A DNA stretch of 64,000 nt from NCBI GenBank assembly GCA_945876185.1, contig CAMCMZ010000008.1, forward strand, positions 1-64,000, read 5' to 3'. Within the stretch, counting starts at the first letter, position 1, and every line of letters starts with the position of its first letter. The DNA comes from Candidatus Kuenenia stuttgartensis (GTDB lineage Bacteria > Planctomycetota > UBA11346). The translations under genes and the position numbers were made by a program. Below, piece by piece: positions 26,770 through 36,545 of the stretch. Below the pieces are notes generated by a model that saw only the letters and a list, made by a program, of their open reading frames with translations, was not told where the DNA came from and did not search any database.

Positions 26770-27732
26770 GTGAGCAACCCTTTCACCTTCCTCGACCATC
26801 TGGTCGCCATCGAGGCGAAGATCAGCGAACTGGAAACCCTGGGCGAAAAAAGCGGTGTCGACATGGCGAGCGAACTCGCCTCGCTACGCGAGAAATACGC
26901 GGTCGAAAGCCGGCGGACCTTTTCGACCCTGACCCCGTGGCAGCGGGTGCAGTTGTCGCGCCATCCGCTGCGACCGCAGGCGTCGGACTACATCGACCTG
27001 TGCCTGGATGATTTCGTACCCCTGGCCGGCGATCGCCTGTTCGGCGACGACCAGGCGATCATCACCGGCATGGGCCGCCTGGATGGCACCGGGGTGATGA
27101 TCGTCGGGCAGCAGAAGGGCAAGGACGTGCATGAACGCAAGCGCTGCAACTTCGGCATGCCGCACCCGGAAGGCTACCGCAAGGCGATGGCCAAGATGAA
27201 CCTGGCCGAACGCTTTGGCATCCCGGTGATCTGCCTCGTCAACACGCCGGGCGCTTTTCCAGGCATCGAGGCCGAGGAACGTGGCCAGTCGATCGCCATC
27301 GCCGAGAACATCCGCGACATGGCGATGCTGCGCGTGCCGGTGATCATCGTCATCATCGGTGAAGGCGGATCCGGCGGCGCTTTGGGCATCGGTGTCGGCG
27401 ATCGCGTGCTGATTCTTGAGAACAGCTACCTGTCGGTGATCACGCCGGAAGGCTGCGCCGCCATCCTGTGGAAGGACGGCAAGAAGAGCGATCTCGCGGC
27501 CGAGCAGCTCGGCCTCACTGGCGAGGTGCTGAAATCACACGGCATCGTCGACGAGATCATCCCCGAACCGGCCGGCGGCGCGCACCGCCAGCCCGAGGTG
27601 ATGGCGCGCGATCTCAAGGCCGCGTTGTCTCGCCACCTTGGCGAACTTCAGGCGATGGAGGTCGACGAGATGCTGGAGCGCCGCTATCGCCGCCTGCGCG
27701 CAATCGGGCAATATCTGGAACCCTCGACCTGA
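26770..27732 (+). CDS. accA: Acetyl-CoA carboxylase carboxyltransferase subunit alpha
   Basis: GTG start VSNPFTFLDHLVAIEAKISEL; NFGMPHPEGYRKAMAKMNLAERFGIPVICLVNTPGAFPGIEAEERGQSIAIAENI, IGEGGSGGALGIGVGD. Confidence 0.96.
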   Translation: MSNPFTFLDHLVAIEAKISELETLGEKSGVDMASELASLREKYAVESRRTFSTLTPWQRVQLSRHPLRPQASDYIDLCLDDFVPLAGDRLFGDDQAIITGMGRLDGTGVMIVGQQKGKDVHERKRCNFGMPHPEGYRKAMAKMNLAERFGIPVICLVNTPGAFPGIEAEERGQSIAIAENIRDMAMLRVPVIIVIIGEGGSGGALGIGVGDRVLILENSYLSVITPEGCAAILWKDGKKSDLAAEQLGLTGEVLKSHGIVDEIIPEPAGGAHRQPEVMARDLKAALSRHLGELQAMEVDEMLERRYRRLRAIGQYLEPST

Positions 27733-27746
27733 GTTGGTTGTACCCA

Positions 27747-28064
27747 ATGGCCATCGCCGTCCGCATCGTGGTCCGGCCGCAACGCGCCGAGGTGCTCTGC
27801 CAGCGGTTGCTGGCGGCCGGCTGGTTCAGCGATCTGGTGGCGATGGAATGCCGTGGTTATGGCCGGCAAAAGGGCCACCTCGGCGACTACGACGGCGACG
27901 AATACCACATCGACTTCCTGCCCAAGGTCTGGGTCGGCGGCACCATCCCGGCCGAGCGCCGCAATGAACTGGTGGATCTGGTGTGCTCGACCTGCCGCAC
28001 CGGCCGCATCGGCGATGGCAAGATATTTCTGCTCAAGGCCGACGAGATCGAGATCGCCGGCTAA
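27747..28064 (+). CDS. P-II family nitrogen regulatory protein
   Basis: VECRGYGRQKGH-like T-loop (AMECRGYGRQKGHLGDYDGDEYHIDFLPKV), GRIGDGKIFLL. Confidence 0.88.
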   Translation: MAIAVRIVVRPQRAEVLCQRLLAAGWFSDLVAMECRGYGRQKGHLGDYDGDEYHIDFLPKVWVGGTIPAERRNELVDLVCSTCRTGRIGDGKIFLLKADEIEIAG

Positions 28065-29935
28065 ACTTGCGCTGTCCCAGCCAGCACCGCTGTCGTCTTC
28101 GCAGGTGCAGCCGGCAGCAGCAAACTCATACGAGTTCCCTTGCCCTCGGTGGTCTCTAGCAGCACCGCGCCCTCGTGGGCGTGCATGGCACCGAGCACCG
28201 AGGGCAGCCCGAGTCCGGTGCCCTGGCCGTCCGGCTTGGTGGTTAAGAACGGGTCGAAGATGCGTTTACGCAGCGCTTCCGGGATGCCGGTCCCGGAATC
28301 GATGACATCGATGCGCAGGTAGGTTCCGGCTGCGATCGGCTGATCCAGGCAGTCGAGGCGACCTGGCGCGAGGTCCTCGCGGGCGGTGATCACCCGCACC
28401 AGGCCCTTGCCTTTCATCGCGTCGCGGGCGTTGACGCAGAGGTTGAGCACGGCCGACTGCAGCTCGCCAGGCATCCCCAGGGCAAGATCGGGATCGGCCC
28501 GCAGGTCCTGCTCCAAACGGATGCCTGCGCCCGCGACGCGGCTGAACAGACCGAGGGTTTCACCCACCAGGGCATTGAGCCGGATCTCGCTGGTCACCGA
28601 CTTCACCGCACGGACATGGGCCAGGAGCCGCCGGGTCAGGTCGCCGGCATTGCGGCTGGAGTTCATGATGAGGTCGAGGTACTCGTAGATGCCCGCGTCA
28701 GTGGTCCGCATCCGGGCCAATTCCGCCGCCCCGGAAATACCGGCCAGGATGTTGTTGAAATCGTGGGTAATACCGCCTGCCAACTGGCCGATCGCCTCCA
28801 GCCGACTGCCTTCGCGCAGCAGGCGCTCGTAGCGGCGCAGGGCGCTGACGTCACGCCCTTCCGCGATCAGGAAGCGCACCCGACCATCCTCGCCCCGGAA
28901 TGGCGTCAGGCTGAATTGGACATCGAGTTCACCGCCAGCGGCAATCCGATGGGTGGTGATGAATCCGTCCGGAACGCCAGCCGCCGCCTTGGTGATCGCC
29001 GCCCGCAGCCGATCCTGCGCAGGTGGGCTATGGGTCCACCACGGTGTCTCAGGGAAAGGAAGCCCCAACACCTGGCTCGCCGGGGCATTGATGGCGGCCA
29101 GGGCGACGCGGTTGGCGAGCACCAGGGTGCCGTCCGGCTCAAGCAGTCCGGCAAAGCCCTGGCCGTGTTCGAGGATGGCTTCCAATCGTTCCTGCCGGTC
29201 GCGTTCCTGACGATGGTGGGCACGTTCGCGGCGGAAGGTCTCGACGCACAACAGGAAGAACACGGTCGAGGTTGCGTATTCGGCGAGCGGGACCCCTTTC
29301 CACCAACCCGCAGCAAGTCCGAACCCGTGGATGATCGGCACCAGCACCGCCGTGATCACCAGGAGCATGAGCATGAACGAGCTGCGGTCGAGGCGGGTGC
29401 GCGAAGCCAGGGTGAGCCAGAGCAGTCGCATATTAATGAGCAGCAAGAGTAGGTGGACCACCGGGGCGAGCGGATCCAGCGGGCCTTGCAGCACCGAGAT
29501 CGGCCCCCACCAACCAGCCGGGATGGTGCTGATCCCGTTGATCTCGGTGAACACGAAGCCGCCAGGACTGAGCAGCGAGTATGGGATGATCGCAAGCGTC
29601 AACCAGAACAGGATGCGATCGAACCGACTTTCATCCCGCTGGCAGAAGCTGCGGAAAAGCCCCATGTACCCGACGGCGAAGACCGGAATGGCCGCACCAA
29701 GAATGCGCAGGGCAGCGTCCCCGACTGCGATATCGGTGCACGAGTTGCGCACCACCTGCGCCATCGCCATCACCGCCTGGGCCGCCGCCAGCAGAACCAT
29801 CCAGCCCATCCAACCTTGGCGGTCGCGCGCCCGCCACAGCATCAGGCAGCCAACCGCGACGGCGATCGCCATCCCCGCGACGCAGGCGCTGAAGACGATT
29901 GCTGGAGCGGGCATCACGAGCGAATATGGGGTCAC
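28061..29935 (-). CDS. Membrane PAS sensor histidine kinase
   Basis: N-terminal TM helices, PAS-like region, LAGGITHDFNNILAGISGAAEL H-box, NLCVNARDAM, GTGLGLPSVLGAM. Confidence 0.9.
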   Translation of the reverse strand: MTPYSLVMPAPAIVFSACVAGMAIAVAVGCLMLWRARDRQGWMGWMVLLAAAQAVMAMAQVVRNSCTDIAVGDAALRILGAAIPVFAVGYMGLFRSFCQRDESRFDRILFWLTLAIIPYSLLSPGGFVFTEINGISTIPAGWWGPISVLQGPLDPLAPVVHLLLLLINMRLLWLTLASRTRLDRSSFMLMLLVITAVLVPIIHGFGLAAGWWKGVPLAEYATSTVFFLLCVETFRRERAHHRQERDRQERLEAILEHGQGFAGLLEPDGTLVLANRVALAAINAPASQVLGLPFPETPWWTHSPPAQDRLRAAITKAAAGVPDGFITTHRIAAGGELDVQFSLTPFRGEDGRVRFLIAEGRDVSALRRYERLLREGSRLEAIGQLAGGITHDFNNILAGISGAAELARMRTTDAGIYEYLDLIMNSSRNAGDLTRRLLAHVRAVKSVTSEIRLNALVGETLGLFSRVAGAGIRLEQDLRADPDLALGMPGELQSAVLNLCVNARDAMKGKGLVRVITAREDLAPGRLDCLDQPIAAGTYLRIDVIDSGTGIPEALRKRIFDPFLTTKPDGQGTGLGLPSVLGAMHAHEGAVLLETTEGKGTRMSLLLPAAPAKTTAVLAGTAQV

Positions 29936-29992
29936 TTGGGTCGATGGGCAAGGCGTGCGAGCGGATCACGCAACGGTCATGGAATCCACGGA

Positions 29993-31063
29993 TCAGGCCG
30001 CTTTCGCCTTCTTCAGCTTGTAGACCATCGCCAGCACCTCAGCCACCGCCTGGTACCATTTGACCGGGATCGGCTTGCCGATCGGCACGTCCTTGGCCAG
30101 GGCGCGGGCGAGGGCGACGTTTTCGACCAAGGTGATGTGGTGCTTGGCGGCGAGGTCCTTGATGCGCTGCGCCATCGCGTCGTAGCCCTTGGCGAGGACG
30201 ATCGGCGCGGCCATCTTCGCCTGGTCGTATTTGATCGCGACCGCGACGTGGGTCGGGTTGGTGATGACGACGTCGGCCTTGGGCACCTCCTGCATCATGC
30301 GGCGCTGGGCCATCTGGCGCTGGATCTGGCGGATGCGGCCCTTGATCAGCGGATCGCCTTCCGACTGCTTGTATTCCTCTTTCACCTCCTGCTTGGTCAT
30401 CATCAGGTCCTGGGTGTGCTGCCAGCGCTGGTAGATGAAGTCCGCTGCCCCGGCGGTGATCAGCACGGAAATCAGCTTGATGGCGATCCAGAGCAGCGCA
30501 TGCGCGTCGGCAGCGAAGCGCGCGCCGACCTCCGGTGTGATTTGCAGCATGCGGGTGAGGTCGTGGCGAATCAGATACCACGCGAGCAGGCCGAGGACGA
30601 TCAGTTTGAAGATGCCGAACACCAGGCGCATGATTCCCCGGGTGCCGAACAGGCGGCCCAGGCCGGTGATCGGGTTGATCTTGCTCAGCTTTGGCATGAG
30701 CGGGGTGAACGAGAAGTTCAGCCCGACCTGGCCGATCGCCACCAGCAGCCCAAAGACGAAGGTGATGCCGCAGAACACCATCGCCCAGCGGCCCAATGGC
30801 AGGTGGTGCATGATGAAGGTGCGCAGGGTCTCGCGATCGTCGAGCTGGATCAGTAGAGCGTCTTGCAGGCTCCAGCGGATGGTCTCGGCCGAGGCGCGCA
30901 TGAACCACGGCCCCATCAGGGCGAGCAGGACGAACCCGGTTAGAAGCAGGATCGCGGTGCTGAAATCGACCGACAGCGAGACGTTGCCCTCGCCGCGCGC
31001 TTTTTCGACCCGCTTCGGCGTCGCCTGCTCCGTCTTTTCGCTGCCATCGCTGTTCTCGGCCAC
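29993..31063 (-). CDS. flhB: Flagellar biosynthesis protein FlhB
   Basis: SEKTEQATPKRVEKARGEGNV, ADVVITNPTHVAVAIKYDQ (autocleavage NPTH). Confidence 0.93.
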   Translation of the reverse strand: MAENSDGSEKTEQATPKRVEKARGEGNVSLSVDFSTAILLLTGFVLLALMGPWFMRASAETIRWSLQDALLIQLDDRETLRTFIMHHLPLGRWAMVFCGITFVFGLLVAIGQVGLNFSFTPLMPKLSKINPITGLGRLFGTRGIMRLVFGIFKLIVLGLLAWYLIRHDLTRMLQITPEVGARFAADAHALLWIAIKLISVLITAGAADFIYQRWQHTQDLMMTKQEVKEEYKQSEGDPLIKGRIRQIQRQMAQRRMMQEVPKADVVITNPTHVAVAIKYDQAKMAAPIVLAKGYDAMAQRIKDLAAKHHITLVENVALARALAKDVPIGKPIPVKWYQAVAEVLAMVYKLKKAKAA

Positions 31064-31155
31064 GACGCCCCCGTGGCGACCCGCGACGTCCGGGATCGGA
31101 CGGCAGCCACCAGCGGGGGATCAGGCGAGTGCCGTGCCAATGCCCTGCCGGCTTG

Positions 31156-31761
31156 TCACCAATCCTTGTCCCACCCCGGAATGCCTCGGCACAGTTCCGC
31201 CGCCGCCGTGGCGACGCTGGCGTCGTCGGTGATGACCGACAGTTCGCGGTTCTTGCGCAGGGCGCTGCGGGTCCAGTTGTGGCTGCCCAGCACCACCAGG
31301 CGGTCGTCGACCACAATGATTTTTGCGTGGGTGCGGCGGTCGGGTTCATCGCGCACCACCTTGACGCCGTGCTCGGTCAGCCACTGCGCGGCGACGGCGT
31401 TGCCGTCGCTCGGGGTCTTGCCGTTGCGTTCGCCTTCGAGGTCCAGGCAGACCTGGACCTTCACCCCGCGCTGCACGGCGTCGGCGAGTTCATCCAGGAG
31501 CGTGAACTTCCCCTCTGGGCCGGGCCACAGACTGTACATCACCACCCACACCCGACGCTGGGCTTGGCGGATGGTCTCGGCGACCCGGCGTTCGTAGGTG
31601 CCCTCGGTGCCTGGCGTGGTCGGCACGGCCTCGATGCGGCCGTGGCGGGAGGGGGCGAACCAGCCGACGACCAGCACCAATGCAGCAAGCAGCAGCACGA
31701 AGGCGATCCGCTTCAGCCGGGGCGGCCAAGGATCGAGTCCGGGTTGCAGCGGCAGCGCCAT
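31156..31761 (-). CDS. Membrane-anchored phospholipase D-like protein
   Basis: THAKIIVVDDRLVVLGSHNWTRSALRKNREL HKD-like motif; N-terminal hydrophobic segment. Confidence 0.82.
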   Translation of the reverse strand: MALPLQPGLDPWPPRLKRIAFVLLLAALVLVVGWFAPSRHGRIEAVPTTPGTEGTYERRVAETIRQAQRRVWVVMYSLWPGPEGKFTLLDELADAVQRGVKVQVCLDLEGERNGKTPSDGNAVAAQWLTEHGVKVVRDEPDRRTHAKIIVVDDRLVVLGSHNWTRSALRKNRELSVITDDASVATAAAELCRGIPGWDKDW

Positions 31762-31771
31762 GCCTGGGCAA

Positions 31772-32110
31772 TTAATCGGCTGCGGCAGCAGCCAGGTCCG
31801 GCTTCATCGGCAACAGGCGATCCAGGCGGGCGAGCATCAGCACCACCGAGACCGCCGGCAGCGGCGCCACCAGGATCAACTTGCCGCCGGCGGTGTGCAA
31901 TTGCCGGACCAGGGTGATCAGGCGGGCGATGTTGGCGGAACCCAGCATCGGAATGCTGCTGGCCATGACCGCCCAGCGCAGCGACGGTTGGCGAGTCACG
32001 ATCTGGCACAACTGGTCGATCGCGGCATCGACTTGGCGCGAATCCATCGCCAGGGACTCGCCCAGGCTGAGCACCTGGAGTTCGCCTTCACGTCGGGACT
32101 GCCAGGGCAT
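31772..32110 (-). CDS. STAS-domain-like protein
   Basis: MPWQSRREGELQVLSLGESLAMDSRQVDAAIDQL ... SSIPMLGSANIARLITLVRQLHTAGGKLILVAP; longer ORF-track start not used. Confidence 0.6.
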   Translation of the reverse strand: MPWQSRREGELQVLSLGESLAMDSRQVDAAIDQLCQIVTRQPSLRWAVMASSIPMLGSANIARLITLVRQLHTAGGKLILVAPLPAVSVVLMLARLDRLLPMKPDLAAAAAD

Positions 32111-32199
32111 CGTGGTGGCGATCGTGGTGGCTGGGATCTCGCCGGTCAAGGCGGACGACCGTGGTGCCACGTGGACCGTCCTGTCGAGGGAAGGCTTTG

Positions 32200-33201
32200 C
32201 TAGGCATCCGCCAGGCACGCCAGCGCCGCCGATTCGACGGCCTCGGCGGTGATCGCGGCCATGTCCACCTTGCTGACATCGCGGCGTTCCCAGGCCGCCC
32301 CCGGCGCCTGCAGGCAGCGCCAGCGCCGGCCGCGCGGGCCGTTGCGCTCGGCTGGCACCGGACCGAACAGGCCGACCGCCGGTGTCCCCAAGGCGAGGGC
32401 CAGATGGAGCGGCCCGGTGTCGCCCGAGACGACCAGACCCGCCCGGGCGAGCACGGCCCCGAGTTCGGGGATGGTCGTCGGCGGCAGCAGCACGCCATGC
32501 CGGGCGCTGGTTGAGACGCGTTCGGCGACGGCGCGCTCGGCTGGTGAACCCCAGGCGACTACCACCTGGCGTCCCTGGCTGCGGCAGCGGGCAAGGAACT
32601 CCGCCTGGCGCGCCTCGGGCCAGACCTTGGTCGGCCAGCCGGCACCGACGTTGAGCAGCCACGGCTGTTGCAGGCCGTTCTGCTCCATCCATTTATTTGC
32701 CCAAAGGTGCTCGTGGGTCCACGCCGGCAGCGGAAAGTGCCAGCCGCCCTGCGCCCGCACACCGAGACCCAACCCCAGCGCCCGTTGCTGATCGATGACA
32801 TGGATCGCCGTCGCTGGGACGTGGATCCGATGCGCGAGCCAGCTCAGTTCCCGCGCCCGTGGCCGGGCATGCCCGACGACCTGATTTGTACCGGAAAATG
32901 CAGAAAATATTGCGCTTTTCGCCAGCCCCTGGGCATCGATCGCCGCATCGAAGTCGTGCTGTCGCAGCGACCGCAGCACCCGGCGGACGATGGCGATTTT
33001 GCCCGTCAGCGATGCCCGGCGTAGTTCCGCGCGCGGCAGGCGATGCACCATCGCCACCGCCGCCGACCCGTCGACCAGACAGGCCCAACGGTCTTCGCAC
33101 AGCCAATGCACCTCATGCCCCGCCTGGGCAAGATCATGCGCGAGCGGCAGGGTGTGGACGATGTCGCCGAAGGCGCCGAGCCGGACCAGCAGAATCCGCA
33201 T
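32200..33201 (-). CDS. Glycosyltransferase family 9 (heptosyltransferase I-like)
   Basis: MRILLVRLGAFGDIVHTLPLAHDLAQAGHEVHWLCED, VVSGDTGPLHLALALGTPAVGLFGP. Confidence 0.88.
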   Translation of the reverse strand: MRILLVRLGAFGDIVHTLPLAHDLAQAGHEVHWLCEDRWACLVDGSAAVAMVHRLPRAELRRASLTGKIAIVRRVLRSLRQHDFDAAIDAQGLAKSAIFSAFSGTNQVVGHARPRARELSWLAHRIHVPATAIHVIDQQRALGLGLGVRAQGGWHFPLPAWTHEHLWANKWMEQNGLQQPWLLNVGAGWPTKVWPEARQAEFLARCRSQGRQVVVAWGSPAERAVAERVSTSARHGVLLPPTTIPELGAVLARAGLVVSGDTGPLHLALALGTPAVGLFGPVPAERNGPRGRRWRCLQAPGAAWERRDVSKVDMAAITAEAVESAALACLADA

Positions 33202-33269
33202 GGCGGACGCTAACCAGCGGATCCGCACGGCGAAAGGCGGGAACCCGGCAGCGCCGGCTTGGCCGTACG

Positions 33270-33464
33270 GGAGCGTCGATGTCCACATCGACGGTTTTCT
33301 CTGGTCCCCAACGACGGGTTTCTCCTCCAACGCCGGCGATGTGGACATCGCCGCCCCTGAGGCAGCCGTGAACTCGGTGTGCGCGCTACGGAGCTAGGTC
33401 GTCATGGAGCGTCGATGTCCACATCGACGGTTTCTTGAGCAACACCGGCGATGTGGACATCGCC
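33270..33464. repeat. Two tandem REP-doublet-like elements (family B)
   Basis: GGAGCGTCGATGTCCACATCGACGG at 33270 and 33406; GGCGATGTGGACATCGCC at 33335 and 33447. Confidence 0.88.
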
Positions 33465-33497
33465 GCCCCTGAGGCAGCCGTGAACTCGGTGTGCGCG

Positions 33498-34937
33498 CTA
33501 CGGATTCGCCGGTTTCAACGCGCGCGGCTTGGGCGGCGGCGGCGGGATCAGGATGGCGTCGAGGTCGATCTCCAGCGACCAGCGGCAGTCCTTCACCGGT
33601 TCCCGGTCTGGCTGCTGGCCGATGGTTGAGGTGTAGGTGGGGCCCCATCGACTCGCGGGGATCGACGGTGGTTTCGCCAATGGATCGATGCCGATGCGGA
33701 AGCGGCCGGGGGACAGGCGTTCGTATTGGATTGCGGGATTGTCAGGGGTTTTTGCTTCGAGATATCCGGTCGGCAACCACGCGGCGAGATCGTTGCGACT
33801 TGCAGGCAGATTGGGGTTGGTCCGGTAATGAGAAGCGATCACGCCAGCGATCCGGCTTTGGCGATGGCGGAAGGCAGACTGGTGGGCGGTGATGCTGCAT
33901 TCACCGAGGCTGGGAAATGCGATTCTGGAAATATAGTTGAAACCAAATGGGGCTGGGGGAACCGGTGTTGGGCGTGGTGTTCCCTTCAATTCAGCTTCCA
34001 TGTCACCGATCGCCTGGATTCCACGGGCGATTTCATGGAATTTTGCTGGATATAAGTGATCGGTCATGTCAGACACTACCGCAAAGCGGGTGAACTCGAA
34101 TGCCTCGGCAACATTGGAATGCGACATCGGTTCCCACCACAGGCACCGCTCTCCAGCAAGTCCATCCGCTACCCAGCGAACTTGTTGCGGATCCTCTGTC
34201 ATCCAATCGATCTGTTGCTGCGCTGGCAATCTACCCCGAACTGCCAGCCAGAGGTACACCTGATCCCGGATTTCACCAACCGCGAGTCCAATCATCGCAT
34301 CAATCAGGGTGCCCGGTTTTTCCAAGGACTTATTCCAGCAATCTAGCCGTTTCAGAGCTGTGGTCGGATTTGTTGCAGCGATCGCCTGTGATCCCCACCA
34401 ATGTGCGCAGCCTCGCGAGACAAGGAGTAGAGGGATTCGCGAGGTCGCGAGTTCCCAGAGTGTTTTCTTGGCCAATCGTCCAGGATCACGTTCGATCCAA
34501 CCGAACACCGACAATTCGACCGGACCCTCATCCAGTACCGACTCAAGATTTTCCATATCGATCGCCCCATCCAACAGATTGCGCGAAATCTTGAGTCGAT
34601 CCGGATCGTTCTCGGCCTTTTCCCGAAGTCGCTCAAAGATCGTCCCACCCTGCCATTCCGCCCACGGATGGTTCTTCATCACCTCCATCGCCCGCCACAA
34701 CCGTTCCTGCCGATCCTTGTCAACCGGCGGGGCCTTGGCGACGAGTTCGACTGCGGTGGTGGCGTAGCCCTTGGCCTTGAGGTCGGCCTGCACCGCCTGG
34801 TAGCGGGTCCAGCCGTGCTGGCGCATGCCGAAGATGGCGCTGAAGACGATGACCAGGACGAGCAGGATCCACATCCACCAGCGCAGGCGGAAGCCGTCGT
34901 GATGATGGCCGTCCGTGTTCGGGGCGTGATCGCTCAT
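33498..34937 (-). CDS. Hypothetical membrane-anchored protein
   Basis: 479-aa ORF with one N-terminal TM (WWMWILLVLVIVFSAIFGM); no domain recognised. Confidence 0.7.
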   Translation of the reverse strand: MSDHAPNTDGHHHDGFRLRWWMWILLVLVIVFSAIFGMRQHGWTRYQAVQADLKAKGYATTAVELVAKAPPVDKDRQERLWRAMEVMKNHPWAEWQGGTIFERLREKAENDPDRLKISRNLLDGAIDMENLESVLDEGPVELSVFGWIERDPGRLAKKTLWELATSRIPLLLVSRGCAHWWGSQAIAATNPTTALKRLDCWNKSLEKPGTLIDAMIGLAVGEIRDQVYLWLAVRGRLPAQQQIDWMTEDPQQVRWVADGLAGERCLWWEPMSHSNVAEAFEFTRFAVVSDMTDHLYPAKFHEIARGIQAIGDMEAELKGTPRPTPVPPAPFGFNYISRIAFPSLGECSITAHQSAFRHRQSRIAGVIASHYRTNPNLPASRNDLAAWLPTGYLEAKTPDNPAIQYERLSPGRFRIGIDPLAKPPSIPASRWGPTYTSTIGQQPDREPVKDCRWSLEIDLDAILIPPPPPKPRALKPANP

Positions 34938-35005
34938 GCTGGCATGGTGCGTGGACGCGAAGGTTGGGAAGCAGATAGCCCGGGATCAGGCTGATACGGT
35001 CATCC

Positions 35006-35146
35006 GACCCTGGGACCGCCAGGCTCCAGCCTGGCCGAACGATGGTCGGATCAGATGGAGTTGAAAAGCACCAGGCATCCAACCAGGAATTGCGTTTCGC
35101 GTAGGATCGTGCTCCGGCCACGCTGGAGCGTGGCGGTCCCAGGGTC
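35006..35146. repeat. Short element with perfect 16-bp terminal inverted repeats (family D)
   Basis: GACCCTGGGACCGCCA (35006-35021) and TGGCGGTCCCAGGGTC (35131-35146); each end carries a hairpin (GCCAGGCTCCAGCCTGGC, CCACGCTGGAGCGTGG). Confidence 0.8.
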
Positions 35147-35192
35147 GTGGTCCTGGATAGGCACTGCTTTCGGGGCGGTTCCCCGGCCAGGT

Positions 35193-36377
35193 TCAAACGG
35201 CATTCCCCGCCGCGAATCCCGACGCCCAGGCCCATTGGAAGTTGTAGCCGCCGAGCCAGCCGGTGACATCGACCACCTCGCCGATGAAGTGGAGTCCCTT
35301 GACGCGGCGGCTCTCCAAGGTTTGCGATGACAGGTCTGCGGTATCGACGCCACCGCGCATGACCTCGGCTTTGAGCCAACCATCGGTGGCGTCGGGATGC
35401 AGGTGCCAGTCCTTGATCGCGCTGACGGCGGCAGCGATGTCGGCCTTGCCCAACTGAGCCACCGGCCGGGCGGCGAGCGTTTCGGGCAATCGCGCCTTGA
35501 CCAGGCGCTTCGGCAGGAATTCACCCAGGACATTGCCAAGCTGGGACTTGTTGCCACGCGCAGCGGCGAGTTCGGCGGCCAGGTCGCGCCCCGGCAGGAG
35601 GTCGACCCGGATCGCCTGCCCCGGGCGCCAGTACGACGACGCCTGCAGCACACTTGGTCCGCTGATCCCGCCATGGGTGAAGAGCAGGTTCTCGCGGAAG
35701 ACGGGACCGGCGTCGGTGCTGATTGCGGCGTCGACCGCGATGCCGGGCAGGTCGAGGCGTTCGTTGGCCGGCAGCAGGAGCGGTGCCAGCGCTGGAGCGG
35801 TCTCGACCAGGCCGTGCCCGAACTGGCGGGCGAGGCGCAGGCCGAAGTCGGTCGCGCTGATCGCCGGCACCGGCAGGCCGCCGGTGGCGATGACCAGACG
35901 GTTGGCGAGCACCTCGCCGGACGAGGTTGCACCCGCGAAGCGGTCCTCGTGCGCAACAGCGAAGCGGTCTTCGTGCGCCACCGCGTTGACGCGCACGCCC
36001 CAGCGCACGTCGGCCCCGGCGTCGCGGCAGGCGTCGAGCAGCAATGCCACGATCTGCTTGGCGGAATCGACGCAGAATAACTGGCCGTGCCGGCGTTCCT
36101 CGTAGGCGATGCCGCGTGCCTCGACCAGGGCCAGGAAGTCGTCAGGGGTGAAGCGCGCCAGGGCGCTGCGGCAGAAATGCGGGTTCTGCGACTGGTAGTT
36201 CTCGGCACTGACTCGGCGGTTGCTGAAATTGCAGCGCCCGCCGCCCGAGATCAGGATCTTGCGGCCCGGCGTCGTCGCATGGTCGAGCACCACCACCTTC
36301 CGCCCACGCCGTGCGGCGGTGGCGGCGCAGAACAACCCGGCCGCGCCGCCGCCAATGATGCAGACGTCATGCGTCAC
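35193..36377 (-). CDS. HI0933/YhiN-family FAD-dependent oxidoreductase
   Basis: HDVCIIGGGAAGLFCAATAARRGRKVVVLDHATTPGRKILISGGGRCNFSN; C-terminal FIGEVVDVTGWLGGYNFQWAWASG. Confidence 0.93.
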   Translation of the reverse strand: MTHDVCIIGGGAAGLFCAATAARRGRKVVVLDHATTPGRKILISGGGRCNFSNRRVSAENYQSQNPHFCRSALARFTPDDFLALVEARGIAYEERRHGQLFCVDSAKQIVALLLDACRDAGADVRWGVRVNAVAHEDRFAVAHEDRFAGATSSGEVLANRLVIATGGLPVPAISATDFGLRLARQFGHGLVETAPALAPLLLPANERLDLPGIAVDAAISTDAGPVFRENLLFTHGGISGPSVLQASSYWRPGQAIRVDLLPGRDLAAELAAARGNKSQLGNVLGEFLPKRLVKARLPETLAARPVAQLGKADIAAAVSAIKDWHLHPDATDGWLKAEVMRGGVDTADLSSQTLESRRVKGLHFIGEVVDVTGWLGGYNFQWAWASGFAAGNAV

Positions 36378-36545
36378 CCATGCACCCTGGACAGCTGCCC
36401 AGACCGCGCAAGCCGGGCGATAGGCCGGGATTCACCGCGCGACGGCCCAGACCGCTCGCATTTTCAGAAGCCGCCGGATCGGGAAGCTGGCCTGCGCTCG
36501 CGGCCAACCGGATGGCGAGGTCGGTCTCCAGCGAATGCGGTTCAT

